From Thermoplasmata archaeon M9B1D (GTDB lineage Archaea > Thermoplasmatota > E2 > DHVEG-1): a DNA stretch of 55,446 bases. Made by a program: the position numbers and the translations under genes. The first letter of the stretch is position 1; each line of letters begins with the position of its first letter. Below the pieces are notes generated by a model that had not been told where the DNA came from, made no database searches, and was given only the letters and a program-made list of their open reading frames with translations. The stretch is from NCBI GenBank assembly GCA_002900535.1, contig MUGC01000005.1, positions 1 to 55,446 on the forward strand, read 5' to 3'. Positions 1 through 8,900 of the stretch are shown piece by piece.

Positions 1-302
1 CCATGGCCTTTTTCCCTTAACTTTTCAGCAATCCACCACTCAATATACTCAGCTTGTTTACGTTTGGCAATTGGATTAAATCTGGTAAAAATCTGTGGCA
101 CAAGTCTAAGACCATATTTTTTAGCAAATCTATTTGATTTATAACCCATTTTATGTTGCTTAAACCTAGTAGATGGATCATGAGTTGTTTGTCCAACATA
201 ATAACAAGCTTTTCTATTATCCATATGAGGATTTTTTTCTCTGAATTTTTTTGAACTCAATACTTCTTTATCAAGTTCTATTACGTAAACATTGTAGACC
301 AT
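1..302 (-). CDS. GIY-YIG-like nuclease domain protein, 3' end outside window
   Basis: The frame is open for 100 codons from ATG 300-302 to the left edge, so the C-terminus is missing. A clear ribosome site (gtgaggagaat) sits just before the ATG. The protein begins MVYNVYVIEL, then has YYVGQT about 35 residues in, RFKQHKMG about 10 residues later, and AEYIEWW near the edge. These fit the GIY-YIG layout: a GIY-like strand, a YIG-like strand, a conserved Arg, and a late Glu that would bind metal. Such stand-alone domains act as structure-specific or restriction-type nucleases, but many are uncharacterised. The first motif is degenerate (VYV for GIY), so activity is uncertain. It is divergent from the larA operon. 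Confidence 0.6.
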   Translation of the reverse strand, partial: MVYNVYVIELDKEVLSSKKFREKNPHMDNRKACYYVGQTTHDPSTRFKQHKMGYKSNRFAKKYGLRLVPQIFTRFNPIAKRKQAEYIEWWIAEKLREKGH

Positions 303-304
303 AT

Positions 305-514
305 TCTCCTCACAATTACATTTTAGATAAGAATAAAAAATTTGCTAGTTATGATATCTACTCAATTCTTTCTAGCTCATATATTACTGGATTTTTTCCA
401 TCTGGACATGCATTTGTTGGATTTTCACTTTCTTTTAACCTGGGAAAACTAGCCCCATACATTATTGCGAATGCTTTAGGGATAATACTATAATTAGCAT
501 GAATACAAACATCT
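305..514 (+). pseudogene. Probable remnant of a PAP2-family membrane phosphatase
   Basis: A reading frame open to 493 encodes ITGFFPSGHAFVGFSLSF and then a hydrophobic stretch ending NALGIIL. The FPSGHA motif followed by a membrane helix is the signature of motif 2 of the PAP2 superfamily. The frame ends in TAA, continues LA, then meets TGA where a PAP2 protein would have the Arg of an LARI segment. Motif 3 is not found. There is no good start codon or ribosome site, since the nearest in-frame start is a TTG inside the divergent neighbour. I read it as a decayed gene fragment; a chance motif cannot be excluded. A 61-codon frame on the other strand (358-543) has no ribosome site and is probably its shadow. 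Confidence 0.35.
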
Positions 515-560
515 CCTTTAATATCATTTGTTAGAAAAGACACATAAGTATTATCAAATC

Positions 561-570
561 TATAAATATA
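561..570 (+). promoter_or_regulatory. TATA-like promoter of larA operon
   Basis: The sequence tataaatata lies 53 bases before the larA ATG. Transcription would start about 25 bases downstream, leaving a leader of about 35 bases that carries the ribosome site aagggg at 612-617. Confidence 0.45.
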
Positions 571-622
571 TTAGAGCAAAGCCTATACACAATACAACAC
601 CAATATATCTTAAGGGGAAATA

Positions 623-1882
623 ATGAAAATCGATATACCTTATGGTAAAGAAAAAATTAAAGTCAACATTTCTGAGCCTTACGAAATCCTTGTTCCCAAT
701 AAAGTATCAGTCGAAAGCGAAGATAAATTAATTGAAAAAGCCTTAGAAAAACCAATTGGTTTTGAATCTTACGACGAATTTGCAGAAAAAGCTAATAGAT
801 TACTTGTTATCATTAATGATGCAACTAGACCAACTCCCACTTCTAAAATACTTAAGTACCTTCTTCCAGTTCTTTCATCACATCCAGATGTAAAATTCCT
901 TGTAGCCACTGGTGTGCATCGTGCTCCAACTGAAGAAGAATACAGATTTATTTTTGGAGAAACCTACGAAGTTTTTAGAAGAAGAACTTATGCTCATGAT
1001 GCCCGTAAAGATAAAGACATGGTTTATCTTGGTAAATCAAAAAATGGAACTGAAATGTATATCAATAAACTGGTCCCAGAGTATAGAAACATCCTTGTCA
1101 TTGGAAGCGTTGAACCACATTATTTTGCAGGTTACACAGGTGGACGTAAATCATTTTTGCCAGGTGTTGCATCATATAAAACCATTGAGATGAACCATAA
1201 ACTCGCCCTAAGCGATGAAGCATGTTCTTTAGCTCTAAAAGGCAATCCAGTTAATGAGGATATGGTTGACGCAATGAACGTCTTGAAGGATCTAAATATC
1301 TTCTCAATACAAACAGTTCTTACTGGTGATCATAAATTATATGCTGTCACTGCAGGTGATCTCCATAAATCATTTGATGCAGCGATTGAATTATCAAATC
1401 AGATTTTCTGCGTTCCTTTAATAGAAAAAGGAAATATCGTAGTTTCAGTCGCGCCATATCCTATGGATATTGATTTATACCAGTCACAAAAAGCGCTTGA
1501 CAACGGCAAACTTGCAATTAAAGACGGAGGCGTTATTATCGTTGTTTCGAAATGTCGCGATGGCGTTGGTGAAGATCAGTTTTTAAAGCTTTTATGTAAA
1601 GCAAAAAGCCCCAAGGAAGTCTTTGACATCTTAGATGTTGAATACAAACTAGGGTATCATAAAGCAGCAAAAATGGCACAAGTTGGTATACGTGCTGAGA
1701 TTTGGGGAGTTACAGACCTTGATGATGAAACCATGAAAAAAGCAATGCTCAAACCATATCGAAGTATTCAAAAAGCAGTTTATGATGCGATTAATTTTAT
1801 TAAATTAAAAGGTAAAAAACCAAAAATAATTATAATGCCTGCAGGAAGCCTTACAATCCCAATTTATAAAGGAGAAAAATAA
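623..1882 (+). CDS. larA: LarA-family nickel-pincer 2-hydroxyacid racemase
   Basis: 419 residues, the usual length for LarA (DUF2088). LarA interconverts D- and L-lactate, or related 2-hydroxyacids, with a nickel-pincer nucleotide bound to a lysine. The expected residues are visible: DATRP (Arg69), ATGVHR (His99), VEPHYFAGYTGGRK (His166 and Lys176). The spacings His-His 67 and His-Lys 10 match the characterised enzyme (66 and 10). ATG 623 follows an aagggg ribosome site. It abuts the next gene: its TAA is immediately followed by the ATG of the acyl-CoA dehydrogenase. The cofactor-building genes larB, larC and larE are not in the window. The family includes racemases of other hydroxyacids, so the substrate is not fixed by sequence. 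A GlcD-type hydroxyacid dehydrogenase at 34-36 kb could use the product. Confidence 0.85.
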   Translation: MKIDIPYGKEKIKVNISEPYEILVPNKVSVESEDKLIEKALEKPIGFESYDEFAEKANRLLVIINDATRPTPTSKILKYLLPVLSSHPDVKFLVATGVHRAPTEEEYRFIFGETYEVFRRRTYAHDARKDKDMVYLGKSKNGTEMYINKLVPEYRNILVIGSVEPHYFAGYTGGRKSFLPGVASYKTIEMNHKLALSDEACSLALKGNPVNEDMVDAMNVLKDLNIFSIQTVLTGDHKLYAVTAGDLHKSFDAAIELSNQIFCVPLIEKGNIVVSVAPYPMDIDLYQSQKALDNGKLAIKDGGVIIVVSKCRDGVGEDQFLKLLCKAKSPKEVFDILDVEYKLGYHKAAKMAQVGIRAEIWGVTDLDDETMKKAMLKPYRSIQKAVYDAINFIKLKGKKPKIIIMPAGSLTIPIYKGEK

Positions 1883-3088
1883 ATGGATTTTAGTTGGACA
1901 ACCGAACAAGAATTATGGAGAAAAACAGTAAGAGAATTCGCTCAAAAGAAGATTAAGCCAAAAGTAAGAGAGATAGATACAAACAAAAAGATTCCAGAAG
2001 AAATAATCAAAGAAATGGGAAGACTAGGATTGCTAGCGCCAACTGTATCATCAGAATATGGCGGAGCAGATTTAGACTGGACAATGGCGGCAATCGCTGC
2101 AGAAGAAATAGGAAGAGCTGATATAAGCCTAGCAATACCAGTTCTATACCTTGTTGAGTCTTCATGGGGATTTATTCTAGATCGATATGGAACAAAAGAA
2201 GTAAAAGAGGAATTCCTACCAAAAATAACTAAGGGTGAAGCTTTCTGCGGAATAGCGGTAACAGAACCAGAAGGAGGTTCTGATATTTTAGGCGCTGGTA
2301 AAACCAAAGCAGAGAAAAAAAGTAAAAACTGGGTCTTGAACGGTGAGAAAATATTTATAAGCGGTGTCAAAGAATCCAGCAAATGGGGTGGTATTCATTT
2401 AACACTTGTCCGAACTGACCCTAAAGCTGGACATAAAGGTTTTAGTTTTTTCGCCGTCCCACTTAAGAATAATAAAAATATTGAAACTACTCTGTTTGAA
2501 GACATGGGACGCATGGGTATCTCTACAGGTGGTTTCACAATGAATAATTTAGAACTATCTCAAGAATATATGATTGGTGAAGAAAATCGTGGTTTCTACT
2601 ATACAATGGAAGGTTTCTCAGCTGCTCGGATGCTAATCGGTGCAACATGTGTAGGAGCATCAGAGACGGCACTTGAACTAGGTATTGAACATATAAAAAA
2701 CAGAAAAGCATTTGGTAGAGCAATAGGAAGTTTTGAAGGCATACAGTTCCCACTAGCAGAACATTATACAAACATTGAAAGTGTTAAATTATTGACGTAC
2801 AAAGCTGCATGGATCATGGATAAAAAGTACAAAGAAGGAAAGTTTTCACATAAAGATATATCACTTGCAGCTGCTATGAGTAAGCTCCGCGCACCTGTTT
2901 ATGGCTTCCAACTTATGAATGATGTAGCAGACTGGTTTGGAGCAATTGGTTATACAAAAGAATATCCAATTGAGATGGGCATACGTGGTATTAGATCATA
3001 TTCAATTGGTGCTGAAGGTACAATGAACGTTATGAAAATTATCATTGGCCGAGAGCTGTTAGGAAAAGATTTTCTACCGTACAAATAA
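1883..3088 (+). CDS. Acyl-CoA dehydrogenase
   Basis: 401 residues, with the ACAD order of N-terminal helical, middle beta and C-terminal helical domains. Family signatures are seen: YGGADLDW, AVTEPEGGSD (FAD/substrate loop), GEKIFISG, NRKAFGRAIGSFEGIQ, and GAEGTMNVMKIIIGREL near the end. The Glu of AEGT (about residue 378) is at the place of the catalytic base in short/medium-chain enzymes. It would oxidise an acyl-CoA to the 2,3-enoyl-CoA with FAD, or run in reverse with a low-potential donor. No EtfAB genes are nearby, so the electron partner is unknown. It is coupled to larA with no gap, which suggests joint use in hydroxyacid or amino acid fermentation. The exact acyl chain cannot be told. 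Confidence 0.9.
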   Translation: MDFSWTTEQELWRKTVREFAQKKIKPKVREIDTNKKIPEEIIKEMGRLGLLAPTVSSEYGGADLDWTMAAIAAEEIGRADISLAIPVLYLVESSWGFILDRYGTKEVKEEFLPKITKGEAFCGIAVTEPEGGSDILGAGKTKAEKKSKNWVLNGEKIFISGVKESSKWGGIHLTLVRTDPKAGHKGFSFFAVPLKNNKNIETTLFEDMGRMGISTGGFTMNNLELSQEYMIGEENRGFYYTMEGFSAARMLIGATCVGASETALELGIEHIKNRKAFGRAIGSFEGIQFPLAEHYTNIESVKLLTYKAAWIMDKKYKEGKFSHKDISLAAAMSKLRAPVYGFQLMNDVADWFGAIGYTKEYPIEMGIRGIRSYSIGAEGTMNVMKIIIGRELLGKDFLPYK

Positions 3089-3094
3089 AATAAT

Positions 3095-4987
3095 TTAAAT
3101 TAGATTATATGGAGAGATGTAATCTCCATATCTATTTTGTGCTTCTAACAATCGCTCTTTTTGTTCTTTCAAGACATCAAATAATATTTCTGGTGTATCT
3201 TTAACTCTGGTGCTAAATATATCAAACATTCGCTCAATTTTTGATAGATTTTCAGGAGTTCTGATTGAAAATTGTGTGATATAATCCTCTTTTGTGTAAG
3301 TCTTTTTTAAAACTTGTTCGAACAATGTTTGTAAATCCTCATATTTTGGAATAAAACCTGTCGGAGTTTTAAGTGAGCCGACATTATTATTTGCTCTTAG
3401 TTCCATCCATTTTAGCCAAATCGCCTTATCGTTTTTATGGTTCAACCAGTTTCCATATCTATCTCTTAAAAAATAGTTAACCGAGAATATTTTAGGAGGG
3501 TTTTTTACGTTTTTTCCGAACTTCAAATTATCCTTTATGTATTTTCCAATTGGTATAGATAGAAAATCAATGTTTGACATTGGATTAAACACTCTAACAC
3601 CTTCTTTACCTAAAGTTGCAGCTGTGGTTTCAGATTCAAGACATGCCCCTATGGTTATAATTCCATGAGTCCAATCAAAGGCTTCTTGAACTGGTACAGA
3701 AGTATCTGAATCACGACCACCATAAATTATTCCGCTTATTTCCACACCCTTAGGATCATGTAATTTTTCATCTGCATTATTCAGGATATCCATTATAAAA
3801 GTAAAACGGGCGTTCTTGTGTGAAGCATTAATTACTTTCCCATCTTTGTCTTTTTTACCGTCATACCATTCGCCAGAGTGATTAAAACCTTTTTTTGGTT
3901 TTTGACCTGGTTTTCCATTCCAATAAACCTTGCCTTTATCATAGTATAGTTGGTTTGTGAAAATTATTTCTACCGGTTTATGAAGAGCATTCCACTGCAA
4001 TGGATCATCTTTATCATTAATGCCTTCTATAATACCAAATATTCCCGATTCAACATTAACTGCCCGTACTTTTCCACCAATATTATGTATGTAAGCAATG
4101 TCATCACCAACTATTGTTTCGCCTTTTACCATTGCAGTAGATGTTTTACCACACATTGAAGGAAAAGCGCCTGTGAAATAACTTTTACGATTGTTTGGTC
4201 CATGTATTCCCATAACAAGCATGTGTTCTGTTAACCAACCCTCCTTTGATGCACGGTTAATTGCCAAACGCATTGCTAATTTTTTTAGACCAATTGTGTT
4301 ACCACCATATTGAGTGTTAACACTGTAAATAACTTCATCTTCCAAATCAATGTAAACTCGTCTTTTATGAATATTCCTACTTACTAAAAGCCCAAGACTT
4401 GCTTCTTCTAACTCACCTTGTGAATGAACGAATTTGAAAAAATTTGCATTTTTTCCTAGCCTTAAAAAATCTTGATAACCCTGCCTGTAAAGTAAATCTT
4501 CGCTATGTGCAACATATGCAGAATCTGTTAATTGAATACATAGAATTGAAAATTTTGAATTTTTAGGACCCAAACAGAAAAATTTTACAAAAAGCTCATG
4601 GTCTTTCATGATGTTTTTTAGAATTCCAAATATTTCCTTAAGCCCCTTATCTCTGTTCATAGTATTTAATTCAGGTCCAAGATATTTACCTTGTGGGAGG
4701 AGAAACTTTGTTCTTATCTTATCACGGGCTTGATCATAATAGTTATCGTAATGAATTGTATGCCCTCCAATAGCCAATTTTGTTTCCTCATGATTCTTAA
4801 CTGCTGCCTCACGGGTATATTTGATATCCTCACTGCTATCGTCACATACTGTAACCTTTGAAGGATTACAAATATCAATATACTGTGCGATAAAAGAGTG
4901 TACTGTTTGATTTTTAATCCGTTCAACTTTTTGATAATCTGATTTGCTTAAACTATTTTTTAGAATCTCGAAGACTTTTTTACTCAT
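3095..4987 (-). CDS. pckG: Phosphoenolpyruvate carboxykinase (GTP)
   Basis: 630 residues, typical of the GTP-dependent family. It converts oxaloacetate + GTP to PEP + CO2 + GDP. The P-loop reads FPSMCGKTSTAM (Cys279-Thr282), with the hyper-reactive Cys of the GTP class; GDDIAYI at 294-300 is the kinase-2/metal region. VNVESGIFG, EAFDWTHG and FLRDRYGNW fit the family's later motifs. The sequence is divergent from bacterial and animal enzymes, as expected for an archaeal branch. It converges on the acyl-CoA dehydrogenase with a 6-base gap. A 9-bp inverted repeat (3107-3131) lies in its last codons and may help stop transcription from the other side. With malic enzyme (14-16 kb) and fumarate reductase it links C4 acids and PEP. 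Confidence 0.9.
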   Translation of the reverse strand: MSKKVFEILKNSLSKSDYQKVERIKNQTVHSFIAQYIDICNPSKVTVCDDSSEDIKYTREAAVKNHEETKLAIGGHTIHYDNYYDQARDKIRTKFLLPQGKYLGPELNTMNRDKGLKEIFGILKNIMKDHELFVKFFCLGPKNSKFSILCIQLTDSAYVAHSEDLLYRQGYQDFLRLGKNANFFKFVHSQGELEEASLGLLVSRNIHKRRVYIDLEDEVIYSVNTQYGGNTIGLKKLAMRLAINRASKEGWLTEHMLVMGIHGPNNRKSYFTGAFPSMCGKTSTAMVKGETIVGDDIAYIHNIGGKVRAVNVESGIFGIIEGINDKDDPLQWNALHKPVEIIFTNQLYYDKGKVYWNGKPGQKPKKGFNHSGEWYDGKKDKDGKVINASHKNARFTFIMDILNNADEKLHDPKGVEISGIIYGGRDSDTSVPVQEAFDWTHGIITIGACLESETTAATLGKEGVRVFNPMSNIDFLSIPIGKYIKDNLKFGKNVKNPPKIFSVNYFLRDRYGNWLNHKNDKAIWLKWMELRANNNVGSLKTPTGFIPKYEDLQTLFEQVLKKTYTKEDYITQFSIRTPENLSKIERMFDIFSTRVKDTPEILFDVLKEQKERLLEAQNRYGDYISPYNLI

Positions 4988-5030
4988 CGTAAAAATCGCC
5001 TCGGTACAGGCGTGAGGCTATAATATAAGA

Positions 5031-5042
5031 TATATATTTAAA
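5031..5042 (-). promoter_or_regulatory. TATA-like box for pckG
   Basis: On the minus strand the sequence tttaaatatata lies about 45-55 bases before the pckG ATG. The leader contains gaggcg upstream of the start and a GCCTC/GAGGC inverted repeat. Confidence 0.35.
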
Positions 5043-5098
5043 ATAATTGAATTAAAAAAAGTGCATTTATAGTTTGTATTAAAACATATTTGGAAACG

Positions 5099-5111
5099 TT
5101 TATTAAATATT
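5099..5111 (+). promoter_or_regulatory. TATA-like box for the cupin gene
   Basis: tttattaaatatt is centred 31 bases before ATG 5136. No ribosome site precedes the ATG, so the transcript is probably leaderless. Confidence 0.4.
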
Positions 5112-5135
5112 CTCTTTTTCATTGTCAAGATAAAA

Positions 5136-5477
5136 ATGACCGATCAACCAATATTAATGAGAAGTGGAGACGAAAAAAGTCGAACTCAGACCCCTGGGAA
5201 ACTATTTAGATTAATGATTAAATCAAAAAAGCTTGAGGCGATTATAGCTGAAATAGAACCAAATACCTCATCACGTTGGTATAAACATGACGGAGAAGAA
5301 CTTCATTATGTGCTTGAAGGCGAAATCGAATATGATGTTGGAGAAAAATCGTACAAACTTCATAAGGGAGACCTATTATGGCACAACTCAAATATTGAAC
5401 ACAGAGCTAAAAATATTAGTGATAAAAAAGCAAAATATGCAACAGTTGGAACACCACCTACATTTATGATAGAATAA
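5136..5477 (+). CDS. Small single-domain cupin protein
   Basis: 113 residues forming one cupin_2 barrel. Motif 1 is seen as HDGEELHYVLEGEIEY and motif 2 as GDLLWHNSNIEHRAKN, giving the His/Glu set that usually binds a metal. Cupins of this size are often sugar or organic acid binding proteins, isomerases, or sensor-like proteins; nothing in the sequence names a substrate. It has its own promoter, divergent from pckG, and ends 5 bases from the convergent lipoyl carrier gene. The function is not assigned. Confidence 0.8.
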   Translation: MTDQPILMRSGDEKSRTQTPGKLFRLMIKSKKLEAIIAEIEPNTSSRWYKHDGEELHYVLEGEIEYDVGEKSYKLHKGDLLWHNSNIEHRAKNISDKKAKYATVGTPPTFMIE

Positions 5478-5482
5478 AGAAA

Positions 5483-5917
5483 TTATTTTTTATTTTTCTC
5501 TGCTTTTTCTATTTCTTTTTTAAGCCATGGTCTAAGATTATCTACCTTAAACAGATTTTTTAATTCTTGTTTAAGATTTGATGGTTTTATTATTATTATC
5601 CAACCTTTATCATAGGGGCTTTTATTTAAAATAGTTGAGTTAAGCTCTAAATCTAAATTAGCCTTAATAATTACTCCAGATATAGGTGACACAAATTTAC
5701 CTATCCATTTTGATGACTGAATTCTTGCACATGTTTCACCTTGAATGACCTCATCATCTTCGAAAGGTAAATCAATATATGTAATTTCATCAGCACTTTT
5801 TAGATAAAAATCATTTATGCCAGCACGAATATTTCCATCAGACTCAATCTTTGCCCATGCATGGTCTTTATGATAGTATAAATCCTCTGGAAAATTATAC
5901 CCTTCAATTATTGTCAT
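5483..5917 (-). CDS. GcvH-like lipoyl carrier protein (LbpA-like), Hdr-linked
   Basis: 144 residues with the glycine-cleavage H fold: HAWAKIESDG, AGINDFYLKSADEITYIDLP, then ARIQSSKWIGKFVSPISG. Lys70 is the lipoyl lysine, because it stands 8 residues before the Pro of SPISG, as in H-protein. A Lys-rich tail follows. No other glycine cleavage gene (T, P, L) is in the window. Instead it is the last gene of a run lipoate ligase-HdrC-HdrB-HdrA-carrier, 47 bases after hdrA. Lipoyl carriers encoded with Hdr-like complexes are known from sulfur-oxidising bacteria and archaea (LbpA of the sHdr system), where the bound lipoate is the redox substrate. My inference is that this one is the dithiol/disulfide partner of the neighbouring HdrABC. 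The alternative is an H-protein acting as lipoyl relay for enzymes encoded elsewhere. Confidence 0.8.
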   Translation of the reverse strand: MTIIEGYNFPEDLYYHKDHAWAKIESDGNIRAGINDFYLKSADEITYIDLPFEDDEVIQGETCARIQSSKWIGKFVSPISGVIIKANLDLELNSTILNKSPYDKGWIIIIKPSNLKQELKNLFKVDNLRPWLKKEIEKAEKNKK

Positions 5918-5964
5918 ATGTTATCCTTCCCTTATTTTCTCTAATATTATTTGTTTTTTAAATT

Positions 5965-8900
5965 TTATTTTACTGCTGCATGAATCATTGATGAAATTTG
6001 TTCTCTTTTGAATCCTTTTTGGTCGATAGCATCACAGGGACATGCAACTACACAATTTCCACATCCTTTACATGCTCCTTCAATGATATGGAAAACTCTA
6101 ATTTTTTTACCATTTTTTAGTTTTGTTGTTAATTCTATTGCTTTATATGGGCATGTAGTTAAGCATATACCACACCCACTGCATAAATCCTCATTTATAC
6201 TAGCAATTGGAATATCAATGTAATATTTATTATTTGAAATAATTGTTAATGCTCGAGACACTGCACCATATGACTGAGTTAAAGTTTCACTAATTGATTT
6301 CGGTGAATGTGCTAAACCTGCAAGGAATATACCATCGGTTGCAAAATCAACAGGTCGTAGTTTTACATGAGCCTCTAAAAAGAAATTATCTTCATTTAAC
6401 GGTACCTTCAATTTTTTTGCGAGTTTAACATTATCTTTTAATGGAATGATTGCTGGGCTTAAAACAAGGTAGTCCGCATGTATATTCATTATTTCATTAA
6501 TTATGGGTTCTCTTACAGTAATTTCAAGATCTTTTTTACCTTTTCTAACCTTTGGTTTCTGCTCTTTATTGTATCTTATAAAAATAATTCCTCTTTCTCG
6601 TGCTTTTTCATAATATGTTTCTTTAAATGAATATGTTCTAATATCCCGATATAAGATGAAGATTTCTGCATTAGGATGTAATTCTTTTATTTTCAAAGCG
6701 TTTTTTATGGCATCATTACAACATATTCTACTACAGTATGGTCTTTGATTTTCACGTGATCCTACGCATTGTATCATAACAATAGTTTTTTTATTGAAAT
6801 TATGGTCTCTTACAAGTTTTTTCTCAAGTTCAAGCTGAGTCATTATTCGTTTATCTTCACCATAAAAATACTCATTTGGTTTATATTCTTCAGCGCCTGT
6901 AGCAACAATAATAACGCCATGTTTAACGTTTAGTTTTGCGTTAATATTTTTTAATGTAGTAGAATAACTTCCAACGTAACCTTCGACTCTGTCAATCTTT
7001 GCTTTTTTATAAATTTTAATTTTTGGATGTTTCTCAACTTTTTCTATAATTGATTTCATGAATGCTTGAACATCTTTGTTTTCTAGGGTATAAAAAATTT
7101 TTTTAAGGTTTCCGCCTAGTTCTTTTTCTTTTTCAACTAAAAAGACTTCAAATCCTTGATCTGCAATTGCAAGGGCAGATGTCATCCCTGCCAGTCCCCC
7201 ACCTATAACTAGAGCTTTTTGTATGACATCCAATTGAATAGTTGAAATAGGTTCAAGGCTTAATGCTTTTGAAACAGCCATTCTGATAAGATCCTTTGAC
7301 TTCTGTGTTGCAGCCATAGGGTTATTCATGTGCACCCAAGAACATTGATCACGAATATTAGCCATCTCAAAAAGATGAGGATTTAAACCAGCTTCTTGAA
7401 TAGTAATCTGAAATAAAGATTCGTGTGTTCTTGGAGTGCAAGACGCAACAACTACTCGATTTAACTTTTTTTCTTTGATTTTTTCTATAATTTTTATTTG
7501 AGTGTCATCAGAGCAAGAATAAAGATCCTCTTGAGCATATACAACGTTAGATAGTGTTTCTGCATATTTTACTAATGAAGATACATCGACATAGCCGCCG
7601 ATGTTAATACCGCAACGACAAATAAAAACACCAATTCGTGGAGTTTTATTTTTAACATCGATTTCCTTTGGATACGCACTTTTCTCAATTAAAGTGTTTC
7701 TCTTAGAAGCTATTATGCTACCAGCCTTTGCAGCTGCCGCTGAACCCTCTGTAACTGTTTCAGGGATATCTTTCGGTCCAGAAAAAGAACCACAAACAAA
7801 TATACCGTTTCTTGTAGTATCTATAGGATTAAATTCAGTGGTATTACAAAAACCAAAATCGTTTAGACTTACACCTATTTTATTTGCAATTTCTTTCATT
7901 TTTTTATTAGCAGTAATCCCAACTGAGAGTATGACCATATCAAATTTTTCTTCTTTTAGCCAACCATCCTCAGTCTCATATTTTATCAAAAGGTCTCTAG
8001 TTTTTGACTCTTCATTAATACAAGATATTCTACATCTTATAAATCTGACATTGTAATCTTTTTTTGCTCTGTTATAATATCTTTCGAATCCCTTGCTAAA
8101 AGTCCTCATATCAATAAAGAAGATAGTAGGTTCTATTTTTGGAGTATGCTCTTTAGACATTACCGCCTGCTTAATAGCATATATACAACATACAGATGAA
8201 CAATAGTTGTTACCAAAAACATTATCACGTGAACCTACACATTGAATCCAGGCAATTTTTTTCGGTTCTTTTTCATCAGATGGGCGTACTACACGACCTT
8301 GATATGGGCCAGATGCTGAAAGCATATATTCAAATTCTAATGCATTTAAAACATTTGGAAAACGTTCATAACCATATTCGCTTCTCAGTCTAGCATCAAA
8401 AAGATCATAACCAGTTGCAAGTACAATTGAGCCAACGTTTAACTCAAGTATTTTTTCGTTCATTTCGTGATTGATTGCCTCTGCTTCACAAACCTTTGAG
8501 CACTGCATACACTCTGAACAAATAGAACATGAAAGACACCTCTTTGCTTCCTTTACTGCTTCCTCTTCTGTATAACCAAGGTCAATTTCTCTAAAATCTT
8601 TAATACGTTTTTCAACTAGGAGTTTTTTCATTTGTACCCGTGGTTGATCTTTTCTTCTTTCTCTTAGTTCTTTGATTGTGTTTTCTTTTTTTCCACGCCC
8701 CTTTCGTAAATCCTGGTTTTTTATGTACCTATCAATTGATATCGCACCTTCAATACCATGCCCAATTGCCTCAACAACAGAAGCAGGACCAAAAACAACA
8801 TCCCCACCTGCAAATACACCGGGTATATTGGTTTCAAGTGTGACTTCATCTGCTTTTATAGTTTTTCTTTCAGTTAGCTCTAGTTTTTCAAAACCAGTTA

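Noticed and set aside
358..543. 61-codon frame on the minus strand
   Set aside because: No ribosome site or recognisable motif; it lies opposite the PAP2-like segment and is best explained as its shadow.
3107..3131. 9-bp inverted repeat as a classical terminator
   Set aside because: It lies inside the last codons of pckG and lacks a following T-tract on the plus strand; noted with pckG only.
5483..5917. Glycine cleavage system
   Set aside because: Only an H-like protein is present; no T, P or L protein genes are in the window, and it sits in an Hdr operon.
7601..8056. 151-codon plus-strand frame opposite hdrA
   Set aside because: Strong HdrA coding on the minus strand explains it; hydrophobic composition is typical of an antisense shadow.
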